Origin: a bacterium
Lineage (GTDB): Bacteria > Patescibacteriota > Minisyncoccia > Phycocordibacterales > VMEP01
Direction of reading: 5' to 3'
DNA length: 31,642 nt
Assembly (NCBI GenBank): GCA_030699625.1
Contig: JAUYLU010000025.1
Coordinates: 1-31,642, forward strand
A program made the translations under genes and the position numbers. Positions within the stretch are counted from its first letter, which is position 1. Each line of letters begins with the position of its first letter. Below the pieces are notes generated by a model. It searched no databases. It was not told the origin of the DNA and worked only from the letters and a program-made list of their open reading frames with translations. Below, in pieces: positions 14,942 to 22,399 of the stretch.

Positions 14942-16138
14942 TTAAATGGGAAGGTTGGTCGGCGGCTCCGATTTTTTCGACTCCACCCGCGAGAAGGAAG
15001 GAGTGGAGGCTACCTGGCCCGGGAAATGATAGATGGTGGCGAGCTCTTCCGAAGAGAGCACCATGGGCATCCTTGAGTGCGGCGGGTAAAAATACCCGCG
15101 CCGCCGATAAAGATCAAACATCTTCATCTTTTTGTTTTCCAGGCGGATGTTGCCGATATCTTCCCATGGGTAATTGATCGCGGTGAATCGCGTGAGCTTG
15201 AACCCGTTCAGATTGTTCGAATTGTATTGCTTCAGCATATTGAGCATAGCGGGGATGTTCGCGCCACGGAACGCCTCCTTTTCGGCGATGTAGATGGCGC
15301 GGATGCCGACATCGAACGGCAGCTTGTCGACGTTCCGCTCAAGCGCTTTCATCATCTCGCGCTCGCCGGGCGTAAGCAACTGGTCGCTCCATTTCTCGAC
15401 GGCGGCCGCCTTCATTTTTTCTTCCTTTATTTTCTTGATCTCGTCCTGCGCTTCCTTCTTCCATCCCTTCATTTCCTTCCCTGAAGCACGCACCGCTATC
15501 TGGAGCCACAGCTGTTCGCCAGCCGTCATCGAGCCCATAAGCTCTATAGTGGTGGCGATAGGGTCTATCTTCTCCTCTTCCTTCACCGTCTCATTGAGGC
15601 CGTAGTCGACGTAGGTCTTAATGGGATACGGGTCGGGGGCAGTGAGCGCGAACTCGGTGCCGAACATCGACCATCTGCCATCTTTCGCGTAGGAGAGCTT
15701 TTCCGTATAGTCAGGCACTTCGCCTATCTCCGCTTCGGGATAGTGGGCGTAAATATATGACTCGATGAAGTTCCTGAACTGTTCGGGGGTCCGTATGAGG
15801 AAGTGCACGTCCCCTTCGATAGAGACTATCTCGAGCGAAAAGTACATGCGCACCTTCCCGACCCAATACCGGTCGAGCCAGCTCGCGGTGCCGCCCGTCT
15901 GATGGAGCGTGTTCAGCACGAGCTCCATGGCAAGCGGCGAGCGGCGGATCTCCTTGGGCAGGCGCACCTCGATGAGCTGCCACTTTACCGTCCGCAGGAA
16001 TTCGGCATTGATATAGCGCAACCACACCCGCCAGGCCACGAAGCCGAGGAGCACGGGCGCCACGAACTTGAGCCCTTCGTTCGCGAGCGCATAGACGTCG
16101 CGAAGGGAGTTTATGAAAAGGTCGAGAAGAAACTCCAT
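14942..16138 (-). CDS. Conserved membrane-anchored protein of unknown function
   Basis: 398 residues. An N-terminal membrane segment is at about 18-38 (EGLKFVAPVLLGFVAW), followed by a large soluble region containing VKWQLIEVRLPKEIRRSPLAMEL, SLEIVSIEGDVHFLIRTPE and FIESYIYAHYPEAEI. A helical Lys/Glu-rich stretch and a C-terminal RRRGYFYPPHSRMPMVLS motif complete it. The middle resembles domains found next to VirB4/HerA-like ATPases in Patescibacteria; this is recollection and low confidence. The ATG at 16136-16138 abuts element copy 5. An in-frame start 39 nt upstream lies inside the element and is rejected. Confidence 0.6.
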   Translation of the reverse strand: MEFLLDLFINSLRDVYALANEGLKFVAPVLLGFVAWRVWLRYINAEFLRTVKWQLIEVRLPKEIRRSPLAMELVLNTLHQTGGTASWLDRYWVGKVRMYFSLEIVSIEGDVHFLIRTPEQFRNFIESYIYAHYPEAEIGEVPDYTEKLSYAKDGRWSMFGTEFALTAPDPYPIKTYVDYGLNETVKEEEKIDPIATTIELMGSMTAGEQLWLQIAVRASGKEMKGWKKEAQDEIKKIKEEKMKAAAVEKWSDQLLTPGEREMMKALERNVDKLPFDVGIRAIYIAEKEAFRGANIPAMLNMLKQYNSNNLNGFKLTRFTAINYPWEDIGNIRLENKKMKMFDLYRRRGYFYPPHSRMPMVLSSEELATIYHFPGQVASTPSFSRVESKKSEPPTNLPI

Positions 16139-16357
16139 CCTGTTAGAGATAGGGAACGCTTGTCCTATGCGGAGCAAACGTTCTCTTATAATTAACTTCT
16201 AATTTTTCCCTCATTTTAATTGCTTTACGCGTTCCCGTCCTGTTAGAAGCAGGTCGCGGTCGCTTTGCCACCGCTCACGCTCTTTATTGTTTTACGGCTA
16301 TTTTGCATAGTTTAGTTTTTTACCGCGACCGCGGCTTCTAACAGGATCTCTAACAGG
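16139..16357. mobile_element. CCTGTTAGA inverted-repeat element, copy 5, interrupted by copy 6
   Basis: Outer ends CCTGTTAGAGAT (16139-16150) and ATCTCTAACAGG (16346-16357), with a second stem GGGAACGC (16152-16159) / GCGTTCCC (16229-16236). Without copy 6 it would be about 110 bp, and its interior resembles copy 7. Minus-strand flanks are ATGGT (16358-16362) and ATGGA at the start of the downstream gene. The ATG outside it follows a TAAAAT -10 box by 12 nt. Confidence 0.78.
16239..16345. mobile_element. CCTGTTAGA inverted-repeat element, copy 6, nested in copy 5
   Basis: 107 bp. The first 25 bases and last 21 bases are identical to copy 1 (same AGGT bulge), while the AT-rich interior differs. 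It sits between the GCGTTCCC inner arm and the outer arm of copy 5, at the place where copy 7 has an unpaired 33-nt stretch. No clear direct repeat flanks it. Confidence 0.78.
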
Positions 16358-16374
16358 ACCATTATTATTTCACC

Positions 16375-16380
16375 ATTTTA
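16375..16380 (-). promoter_or_regulatory. -10 box upstream of the element 5/6 cluster
   Basis: TAAAAT on the minus strand directly follows the T-run of the terminator at 16385-16420. It lies 12 nt before the outer ATG (16360-16362) and about 235 nt from the ATG actually used at 16138. Confidence 0.5.
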
Positions 16381-16384
16381 GCGC

Positions 16385-16420
16385 AAAAAAAGGGCCCCTA
16401 CCAGAATGAGGGGCTTTTTT
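16385..16420 (-). terminator. Intrinsic terminator after the sigma-like gene
   Basis: Stem GCCCCT (16394-16399) / AGGGGC (16409-16414) with A- and T-runs on both sides. On the minus strand it ends in seven T. It follows the stop of the 16433-17470 gene. Confidence 0.8.
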
Positions 16421-16432
16421 CGCATGCGCGCC

Positions 16433-17470
16433 TTATTTGGCGACGGTATAGAAACCGTCTTTCGTCTTCCTGAAATATTTCGGGTTTTGGAGATTGACCG
16501 CGATGGTGTTCTCCTTCACGTAGCGCTTTTCGAGCACTTTCTTCATGATGTTCTCTTTCGAGAGCGGGCCTTCTTTTTTGAGCACTTCCTTGATGACGTC
16601 GCGCACCACGCCCTGGCTATAGCCCCAATCGCGGAGCGCGTAGAGTCCCCGCCCGACGAGCACGAACCGCGGGTCCTTAATGAGCTCGTTGTGCGTGGTG
16701 GCCACGTGGGCGTTCTTTTGGAAAATTTTTCCTATCTCCTCGGCCACCTCCTTGAAATGCATCGGGCGCTTGTGCCGCCTGAAAATGAGGAATGCATAAT
16801 CCTTGATGCCCCGCGTCCTGATGTTTGAAGAATTGGCCTTGCCCCATTCGCCGAGCGGATTCTTGCCAATAACCTTGGAAAGCGAGAGCCAGCGCTTCAA
16901 GATCTCCTCGTTCTTGTAATGGGCGGCCACGTCCTTGAGCTCCCCAAGGAAGGCGTTGATGACGTCCTCTTCCGACATGAGCGCGTCATCGTCCATGGCC
17001 TCGTAGAGGCTCCGGAGCGAATCGTGGACACGGTTCGAGGTCTCCTTGTCGACGATCCAGCGGTGCTTGAAATGGTCGTCCTCCTTGTGTTTTACGAAAT
17101 CGTCGTGGAGGACGAGGAAAAAATGGATATGGTTCTGGCTCGACTGGTCCTTCCCGAGATGGGAAAGAAGCTCGTCTTCCGCCACCACGCCGCCAAGCTT
17201 TATAATGGCTTCTTTGAGCTCTTCGAACGCCGGCGTTTCTTCCTTGTACGCGGGCGATTTCTTGATGGATTCGAGGGCGAAATGCTCGATTTGCCGCACC
17301 CGCTCGCGGGTGATGCCATAGCTTTCGCCGATGGCCTCGAGCGTTTTTTGTTCGGCATCGTCGGAAAGGCCGAAGCGCGAAGCGAGCACCTCGCGGGCTC
17401 GCTCGGGAAGCATTGCAGTCAATCGCTTGGTGACCTGGCGGGGCTTGAATGAAAGCGTGATGGTTACCAT
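16433..17470 (-). CDS. Sigma-70 region-4 domain fused to HARE-HTH: transcription regulator
   Basis: 345 residues. The N-terminal part (about 18-75) is a sigma-70 region 4 with LPERAREVLASRFGLSDD, IGESYGITRERVRQIEHFAL, the -35-recognising helix-turn-helix. A middle alpha-helical region carries two degenerate repeats. The C-terminal part (about 235-345) holds a HARE-HTH winged helix (RPMHFKEVAEEIGKIF, DPRFVLVGRGLYALRDWGY), as in the RNA polymerase delta subunit. A second similar unit (SKENIMKKVLEKRYVKENTI) ends the protein. No sigma region 2 is seen, so it is probably an RNA-polymerase accessory factor. The ATG at 17468-17470 is chosen because the longer start overlaps the -35 box. Confidence 0.8.
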   Translation of the reverse strand: MVTITLSFKPRQVTKRLTAMLPERAREVLASRFGLSDDAEQKTLEAIGESYGITRERVRQIEHFALESIKKSPAYKEETPAFEELKEAIIKLGGVVAEDELLSHLGKDQSSQNHIHFFLVLHDDFVKHKEDDHFKHRWIVDKETSNRVHDSLRSLYEAMDDDALMSEEDVINAFLGELKDVAAHYKNEEILKRWLSLSKVIGKNPLGEWGKANSSNIRTRGIKDYAFLIFRRHKRPMHFKEVAEEIGKIFQKNAHVATTHNELIKDPRFVLVGRGLYALRDWGYSQGVVRDVIKEVLKKEGPLSKENIMKKVLEKRYVKENTIAVNLQNPKYFRKTKDGFYTVAK

Positions 17471-17489
17471 GACGGTAGGTTGTACCTTT

Positions 17490-17518
17490 GTTGTAACATC
17501 ATTATTTATGTGCGTCAA
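17490..17518 (-). promoter_or_regulatory. Promoter of the sigma-region-4/HARE-HTH gene
   Basis: Minus strand: TTGACG (17513-17518), a 17-nt spacer, then TACAAC (17490-17495), just after the leuS stop. This shows that the regulator is transcribed independently of leuS. Confidence 0.55.
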
Positions 17519-17527
17519 GTAATTGGC

Positions 17528-20509
17528 TTACGTTACCACCGAAACGAGCCGGCCGGGCACATAGATGACCCGCGCAGGCTCTTTGCCCGCAAGGTGCGCG
17601 GCCACCTTCGGTTCGGCGAGCGCCCGCGCCTTCACTTCGCTCTCCGGCGCCTCCGCGGACACTTCTATTTCGGCGCGCACCTTGCCGTTCACCTGCACGG
17701 CGATTTTTATCATAGCGCGCTTCAATTTTGCCTCGTCATATGCGGGCCACGCTTCGTCGTGGACGGACGTCTTATGGCCGAGGCGCGCCCAGAGCTCCTC
17801 GGCCGCATGCGGCGCGAACGGGGCGAGCAGTTTGAGGAATGTTTCGAATTCGCCCTTGCCTATCGCCTCGCGCGCGTCCATCTCGTTCGCGAGGATCATG
17901 AATTCCGAGACAGCCGTATTGAAGCGCATCCGCTCGACATCCTCGCCCACTTTTTTTATTGCCCGGTGGAGCGTGCCTTCGAGCTCTGAATCACGTGCGC
18001 CGTCTTTTGCCTTGCCTGCCATCTTGAAAACGCGCTCGAGGAAGCGCCGCGGGCCGACGATGCTCTTTTCGCTCCAGGCCACCGCCTGCTCGAACGGCCC
18101 CATGAACATCTCGTAGAGGCGGAGTGTGTCCGCCCCATAGGTCTCGACAATGGCGTCGGGATTTACCACGTTCCCTTTCGACTTCGACATCTTCTCCCCT
18201 CCCTCGGCGAGAATCATTCCGTGCGACGTTCGCTTCCGGTACGGTTCGCTATGAGGCACAGCGCCGATATCGTAGAGGAACTTGTGCCAGAAGCGCGAGT
18301 AAAGAAGATGGAGCGTGGTGTGCTCCATGCCGCCGTTGTACCAATCGACTGGCATCATATGCTCAAGCTTTTTCTTGTCGGCAAGCGCATTGTCATTATG
18401 CGGGTCGATGTAGCGGAGGTAGTACCACGACGAACCGGCCCATTGCGGCATGGTGTCCGTCTCGCGCACGGCCGTGCCGCCGCATTTAGGACATGTCGTC
18501 TCCACCCAGTTCTTCACTTTCGAAAGCGGCGATTCGCCGCTGTCGGTCGGCGTATAGACGCCGACCTCCGGAAGCTCAAGCGGCAGTTCAGATTCAGGCA
18601 CCGGCACCCAACCGGGATTAAGAAGCTCGCCCTCGCTCGCTTCAATTTTTAATTTAGAATTTTTAATTTTTGATTCTTTTTCAGAAATTGGAAATTGGAA
18701 ATTGGAAATTTCCTTTAGTTTTTTGTGGCACTGTTCACAATGTTCACAAAAAACTAAAGGGATGGGCTCGCCCCAGTAGCGCTGGCGGGAGAACACCCAA
18801 TCGCGGAGCTTGTAGGTCACCTTCATGTTCCCTCCCACGAACTCGGTTATCTTCTTCTTCGCTGCTTCGGAGGAAAGGCCGGTGAATGTGCCGGAATCGG
18901 CAAGAATCCCTCCTTCTTCGTGGCATGAATAAAGCTCATGCCGCATAAATTTATTGAACACGAAATGGTGGAGCTCGTCGGCAACGGTCCTGCCCGCTTC
19001 TTCGGGATCTACCCATTCCACCTTGAACTTTTCATTCGCTTCAAGCGACGTCTCTTCCTTTGCATCGTCCAAAAGCTCGAAATGGAGCCCTGTTGCCTCG
19101 ATGGCCCGCGCTACCTTCTTCGAATGGGCGAAATAGTGATGGTGTATCTTCTCGGAAACTGCAACGAGCTTGAGGTTCACGTACCCGGTCTCTTCCCGTA
19201 TCTCGCGCCGGGCCGCCGCTTCGGGACTTTCCCCTTCTTCAAGGCCGCCGCCGATAAAAAGCCGTCCGCCAAGCGCCTTTCCCCAGTCGAGCGTAAGCAC
19301 TTTTTTCTTCTTGGGGTCATAGACGAGCGCCACGATGCTCGTACGCTTCTCTTCGTTCTCGAGCGGCGTGCCGGTGACGGGCTCGATGACGATGCGCACC
19401 GGCAATCCGTATTTCGCGGCGAACTCGAAATCCCGTTTGTCATGGGCTGGCACCGCCATGATGGCGCCCGTACCGTATTCCTTGAGCACGTAGTCGGCGA
19501 CGTACACGGGAATCTCCTCCTTGTTCGCGGGATTTATGGCCGTGACGCCTTCGAGCCGCACCCCCGTTTTCTCCTTCCCTTCGGCGGTGCGCTCGATCTC
19601 GGTCTTCTTTTTGGTTACTACGATATATCGTACAACCTCATCCCAATTTTTAATTTCTGATTTTAAATTTTCAATTATTTCATGGTCGGGCGCGAGCACC
19701 ATATAGGTCGCCCCGAAAAGCGTGTCTGGCCGCGTGGTGAAGACTTTAATAGCTGGTAGCTTTTTGGTTTTAGCTTTTAGGTTTTTCTGAAAGCCAGAAG
19801 CTACAAGCTGAAAGCTGATTTCTGCGCCCTCGGAACGCCCTATCCAGTTGCGCTGCTGGATTTTTATACGCTCCTCATAGTCCACCGTATCGAGATCGTC
19901 ATGAAGCCGGTCGGCGTACTTGGTGATGGCGAGCATCCATTGCTCCTTCTCGCGCTTTTCGGTGCTCCCGCCGCAGCGCTCGCAGGCGCCGTCCACCACT
20001 TCCTCGTTGGCGAGACCGATTTTGCAATCGACGCACCAATTGATGAGGGTTTTCTTTTTGTACGCGAGTCCTTTCTTGAAAAATTGGAGGAATATCCACT
20101 GCGTCCACTTGTAGTAGGCAGGGTCGGTGGTGTTCACCTCACGCGACCAATCGAACGAGAGGCCGAGCGATTTGAGCTGGCGACGGAAATTATCGGTGTT
20201 CTCCCTGGTGACGACGGCGGGCGGCGTCTTCGTCTTGATGGCGTAGTTCTCGGTCGGAAGGCCGAAGGCGTCCCAGCCGATTGGATAGAGGACGTTCTTG
20301 CCCTCCATGCGCCGCTTTCTCGCCACGATATCGAGGGCGGTATAGCTTCGCACGTGGCCAGTATGGAGGCCTTCACCAGACGGATACGGAAATTCGACGA
20401 GGAGATAATATTTCGGCTTTGAGCTCTTTTCGTCGAACTCATAGCGCCCCTCTTCCTCCCAGCGTTTCTGCCATTTGGCTTCTATCTTTGTGTGGTCATA
20501 CGGCTCCAT
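17528..20509 (-). CDS. leuS: Leucyl-tRNA synthetase with inserted NUDIX domain and repeat-derived loops
   Basis: 993 residues, about 130-170 longer than usual. The HIGH motif is LHTGHVRSY at about 42 and KMSKS is [15 protein letters not shown] at about 770. The CP1 editing region contains [16 protein letters not shown] and [18 protein letters not shown] complete NUDIX domain (about 386-525, with [19 protein letters not shown]) is inserted between [10 protein letters not shown] and [13 protein letters not shown]. Three more insertions, at about 229-254, 276-290 and 583-623, are encoded by 7-nt repeat arrays. The ATG at 20507-20509 ([17 protein letters not shown]) matches the canonical start; an in-frame TTG 18 nt upstream is possible. 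Confidence 0.95.
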   Translation of the reverse strand: MEPYDHTKIEAKWQKRWEEEGRYEFDEKSSKPKYYLLVEFPYPSGEGLHTGHVRSYTALDIVARKRRMEGKNVLYPIGWDAFGLPTENYAIKTKTPPAVVTRENTDNFRRQLKSLGLSFDWSREVNTTDPAYYKWTQWIFLQFFKKGLAYKKKTLINWCVDCKIGLANEEVVDGACERCGGSTEKREKEQWMLAITKYADRLHDDLDTVDYEERIKIQQRNWIGRSEGAEISFQLVASGFQKNLKAKTKKLPAIKVFTTRPDTLFGATYMVLAPDHEIIENLKSEIKNWDEVVRYIVVTKKKTEIERTAEGKEKTGVRLEGVTAINPANKEEIPVYVADYVLKEYGTGAIMAVPAHDKRDFEFAAKYGLPVRIVIEPVTGTPLENEEKRTSIVALVYDPKKKKVLTLDWGKALGGRLFIGGGLEEGESPEAAARREIREETGYVNLKLVAVSEKIHHHYFAHSKKVARAIEATGLHFELLDDAKEETSLEANEKFKVEWVDPEEAGRTVADELHHFVFNKFMRHELYSCHEEGGILADSGTFTGLSSEAAKKKITEFVGGNMKVTYKLRDWVFSRQRYWGEPIPLVFCEHCEQCHKKLKEISNFQFPISEKESKIKNSKLKIEASEGELLNPGWVPVPESELPLELPEVGVYTPTDSGESPLSKVKNWVETTCPKCGGTAVRETDTMPQWAGSSWYYLRYIDPHNDNALADKKKLEHMMPVDWYNGGMEHTTLHLLYSRFWHKFLYDIGAVPHSEPYRKRTSHGMILAEGGEKMSKSKGNVVNPDAIVETYGADTLRLYEMFMGPFEQAVAWSEKSIVGPRRFLERVFKMAGKAKDGARDSELEGTLHRAIKKVGEDVERMRFNTAVSEFMILANEMDAREAIGKGEFETFLKLLAPFAPHAAEELWARLGHKTSVHDEAWPAYDEAKLKRAMIKIAVQVNGKVRAEIEVSAEAPESEVKARALAEPKVAAHLAGKEPARVIYVPGRLVSVVT
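18640..18760. repeat. 7-nt array and 16-bp inverted repeat inside leuS
   Basis: Steps AATTTTT, AATTTAG, AATTTTT, AATTTTT, then GAAATTG three times and GAAATTT (18640-18711). Next to it is a perfect 16-bp inverted repeat, CCTTTAGTTTTTTGTG (18712-18727) with its complement at 18745-18760, loop 17 nt. Together they encode about 40 residues ([15 protein letters not shown] and [12 protein letters not shown]) that most LeuRS lack, placed between the [12 protein letters not shown] and [13 protein letters not shown] blocks. Confidence 0.8.
19619..19680. repeat. 7-nt array and palindrome inside leuS
   Basis: Palindrome TACGATATATCGTA (19619-19632) followed by an array AATTTTT, AATTTCT, GATTTTA, AATTTTC, AATTATT. 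It encodes [12 protein letters not shown] and VVRYIVV in the CP1 domain. A nearly identical palindrome is found in ychF at 22804-22819. Confidence 0.7.
19749..19824. repeat. 7-nt array, inverted pair, inside leuS
   Basis: Left arm: TAGCTGG, TAGCTTT, TTGGTTT, TAGCTTT, TAGGTTT. Right arm: CCAGAAG, CTACAAG, CTGAAAG, CTGATTT. This is the same word as the intergenic array at 2146-2222. It encodes [20 protein letters not shown] just before VFTTRPDT of the editing domain. Confidence 0.8.
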
Positions 20510-20536
20510 ATCCTTAATATTTGACAAATTTCCTTC

Positions 20537-20545
20537 ATTTTAGCA
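20537..20545 (-). promoter_or_regulatory. Extended -10 promoter of leuS
   Basis: TGC-TAAAAT on the minus strand, directly after the T-run of the terminator at 20545-20576. The predicted transcript start is about 20 nt before the leuS ATG. Confidence 0.55.
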
Positions 20546-20576
20546 AAAAAGCGGCTTTTGATTAAGCCGCTTTTTT
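20545..20576 (-). terminator. Bidirectional intrinsic terminator between the DUF5671 gene and leuS
   Basis: AAAAAA-GCGGCTT-TTGATT-AAGCCGC-TTTTTT. It ends the DUF5671 transcript on the minus strand. Confidence 0.9.
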
Positions 20577-20590
20577 GAAGATTTTCTGCT

Positions 20591-21547
20591 TTACCTCATT
20601 GGCTTAATAGGCGGGAACCGGTCGGGGTCGATGGTGCGGGTGAAGCACTGCTTCCCAGCCTCGTGCTTGAAATAGGCCGAATCGTCGAAGCCACCGCCGT
20701 AGTACGGCTCGGAAGGCACTATGCCGCCCTTGCCGTACACGCCTCTCCCTTTGAGGTTCTGGGACGGCAAATCGAAGGTGGCGCAGAGCTCGAACTCGTT
20801 CTTCGCCGCATTGGTCACGCGGTACGCGTACGGCTCTTCAGTTTCGGGATCTTTGGGGATGACGATGCCCTGGATGGCGTCCTCAAGCTCGGAGAGCGCG
20901 GCGGGAAGCTTTTGCTTCTGCTGCCAATGGTTTGCGACTTGCCACTGTATCTGCTGAAGGTGCGAAATGCGCATGGAATCGAAGCGGAGCGAGCGCTGCG
21001 TCGCGGGCGAACCCATGACGAGGAATCCGAGGACGACGGAAACGAGCACGAAGGCACCCGAGGCGAAGAGATAGGTCCGCGTGCCCGCGCCCCGGCGGAG
21101 GTCGGTGAGGTAGTAGCCGAAGACGCCGCCGGCGACCACGAGGGCCGCGAGCGCCTTCAGGACGAAGCGGGTCGTTATCTCGCCGCCGAGGAACGTGTTG
21201 ATGAGCGCGATGAGGTCGACGACGATGCCGACGCCTGCCACAAAGAGGGTGAAATAGACGAGCCAGCGGCGCACCGTGCTCTCCTTTTTCTCAGGGAAGT
21301 GGAGATATTCGCGGTCAAGATACCACGTGATGAAAAGGTAGAGCGGGAAGATGATGAGGAGCGAGGCGATGGCGAAGCGCATGCCGCTCGAATACGGGTC
21401 GGCGTAGTACGCGAGCGGATCGGGGAACTGGAAGTCGATGACGCTGAAGAGGAGCGTGAGGATGGCCCAGACGCTCACGTAGAGGGCCGCGATCATCCCC
21501 AGGGTGAGGAAGAAGTCGAGCGGCGTCGTTTTTTTGATTGGTTCCAT
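20591..21547 (-). CDS. DUF5671-type membrane protein
   Basis: 318 residues with five hydrophobic segments: about 10-35, 57-75, 92-118, 128-146 and 158-176. The family-like stretch is LDFFLTLGMIAALYVSVWA, DPYSSGMRFAIASLLIIFPLYL and LVYFTLFVAGVGIVVDLIAL, with GYYLTDLRR. A soluble C-terminal domain (about 185-318, LQQIQWQVANHWQQKQKLPA, ending with FPPIKPMR) looks like a pseudopilin-type periplasmic domain with few cysteines. Widespread in Patescibacteria, function unknown. It is divergently transcribed from the small coiled-coil protein gene, 50 nt away, and followed by a strong terminator. Confidence 0.78.
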   Translation of the reverse strand: MEPIKKTTPLDFFLTLGMIAALYVSVWAILTLLFSVIDFQFPDPLAYYADPYSSGMRFAIASLLIIFPLYLFITWYLDREYLHFPEKKESTVRRWLVYFTLFVAGVGIVVDLIALINTFLGGEITTRFVLKALAALVVAGGVFGYYLTDLRRGAGTRTYLFASGAFVLVSVVLGFLVMGSPATQRSLRFDSMRISHLQQIQWQVANHWQQKQKLPAALSELEDAIQGIVIPKDPETEEPYAYRVTNAAKNEFELCATFDLPSQNLKGRGVYGKGGIVPSEPYYGGGFDDSAYFKHEAGKQCFTRTIDPDRFPPIKPMR

Positions 21548-21585
21548 GGTGTTTATAAGTTAGAAATTAATTGCGGTGTATAGTC

Positions 21586-21591
21586 TATAGT
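21586..21591 (+). promoter_or_regulatory. -10 box of the small coiled-coil protein gene, leaderless
   Basis: TATAGT ends 6 nt before the ATG at 21598, so transcription should start at or next to the start codon. Confidence 0.55.
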
Positions 21592-21597
21592 ATAGAA

Positions 21598-22068
21598 ATG
21601 GCGGTGCAAATGCAAAACGGGAAACAGAACGGGGAACGGAGGACGGGGGCCATCGAGCGCTTCTCCGTCATCGCCACCCGGTGGATCGGGTCCGTTCCCT
21701 CCCTCTTCGCCCACACGCTCCTCTTCGCCGGAGCGTTTTTTCTTGTCTCCATGGGCTTCGACTTCGACCGGATGCTCCTCGCCCTCACCACCATCGTTTC
21801 GCTCGAGGCCATCTACCTCGCCATCTTCATCCAGATGACCATCAACCGGAGCGCCCAAGAGCTCGAGGAAGTCGGCATGGACATCGAAGAGATATCGGAA
21901 AACGTCGAGGAAATCTCGGAGAATGTCGAGGACATTCAGGAAGACGTCGAGGGGATTTCCGTAGCGGAGGAAGAAGGGCCGACCGAAAGCGAGAAGCTCG
22001 GGAAAATCGAGCAGTCGCTCCTCACCATCGTCCGCGAGATAGACGAGATCAAGAAAAAAGCAAGTTAA
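21598..22068 (+). CDS. Two-helix membrane protein with coiled-coil tail (DUF1003/iron-permease-like)
   Basis: 156 residues, one of two plus-strand genes. Membrane segments lie at about 36-55 and 60-78 (SLFAHTLLFAGAFFLVSMGF, TTIVSLEAIYLAIFIQM), followed by NRSAQELEEV. This arrangement is like low-affinity iron permease or DUF1003 small proteins. The tail has three near repeats, IEEISENVE, EISENVE and DIQEDVEGIS, a coiled coil. It starts at the ATG at 21598, not at the TTG 27 nt upstream, which lies within the promoter. Its mRNA ends at the terminator shared with the converging 22076 gene. Confidence 0.68.
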   Translation: MAVQMQNGKQNGERRTGAIERFSVIATRWIGSVPSLFAHTLLFAGAFFLVSMGFDFDRMLLALTTIVSLEAIYLAIFIQMTINRSAQELEEVGMDIEEISENVEEISENVEDIQEDVEGISVAEEEGPTESEKLGKIEQSLLTIVREIDEIKKKAS

Positions 22069-22093
22069 AAGCCGCTCATCGAGCGGCTTTTTT
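22067..22093 (+). terminator. Bidirectional terminator shared by two converging genes
   Basis: AAAAGCCGCTC / GAGCGGCTTTT with a 3-nt loop and T-runs. It overlaps the stop codon of the minus-strand gene at 22076 and begins within the plus-strand gene's stop. Confidence 0.9.
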
Positions 22094-22297
22094 CGACACG
22101 CGTCGCTTCTTGGGCTTCATGAGAAGCTCGCCGGTTTTGGGGTCACTGTAATAGTGCAGCGTACTTTTGTTTTTTGGAACGACGGGAATTGGGCGTCTAA
22201 GCGACGGGCTCCAGTCCCTGCCGTAAAAGCATGAGTTGCTCCCGAGGAGCGTCTGGAGCGCGAGCGCCGCGTCAAGCTCCCCTTTTATCTTGAGCAT
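22076..22297 (-). CDS. Small basic hypothetical protein
   Basis: 73 residues, not recognised. The start at 22295-22297 is supported by AAGGAGAG about 5 nt upstream, one of the few good Shine-Dalgarno sequences in the window. A longer ATG at 22327 overlaps the promoter -10 TGC-TACGAT. The protein has a hydrophobic N-terminal helix (GELDAALALQTLLG), a Tyr/Ser/Pro-rich middle and a basic tail (MKPKKRRVSKKAAR) suggesting nucleic-acid or ribosome binding. It lies downstream of ychF, after the remnant of a second ychF 3' end. Confidence 0.55.
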   Translation of the reverse strand: MLKIKGELDAALALQTLLGSNSCFYGRDWSPSLRRPIPVVPKNKSTLHYYSDPKTGELLMKPKKRRVSKKAAR

Positions 22298-22334
22298 AGT
22301 TCTCTCCTTGTGAACTGCTCTCTTCATCGTAGCA

Positions 22335-22358
22335 CTAAATCTTGAACTCGATGACCCC
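22335..22358 (-). pseudogene. Remnant of a second ychF 3' end
   Basis: Reads Gly-Val-Ile-Glu-Phe-Lys-Ile-stop, the same end as the intact ychF, but with synonymous differences at four of six codons (GTC/GTA, ATC/ATA, GAG/GAA, ATT/ATA). It lies just outside the inverted repeat at 22375-22398. Confidence 0.7.
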
Positions 22359-22374
22359 GGTATCATAACGCCTC

Positions 22375-22398
22375 GCGTTAGCTACGGGACAAGCGTCG
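22375..22398. repeat. Left inverted repeat flanking ychF
   Basis: 24 bp starting GCGTTAGCTACGGGACAAG. It matches the reverse complement of 23508-23531 at 21 of 24 positions and abuts the ychF stop codon. Confidence 0.85.
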
Positions 22399-22399
22399 C

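Noticed and set aside
16471..17518. Longer start for the sigma-like protein at 17518
   Set aside because: The TTG coincides with the -35 box and the extra residues add no conserved sequence; the ATG at 17470 is used.
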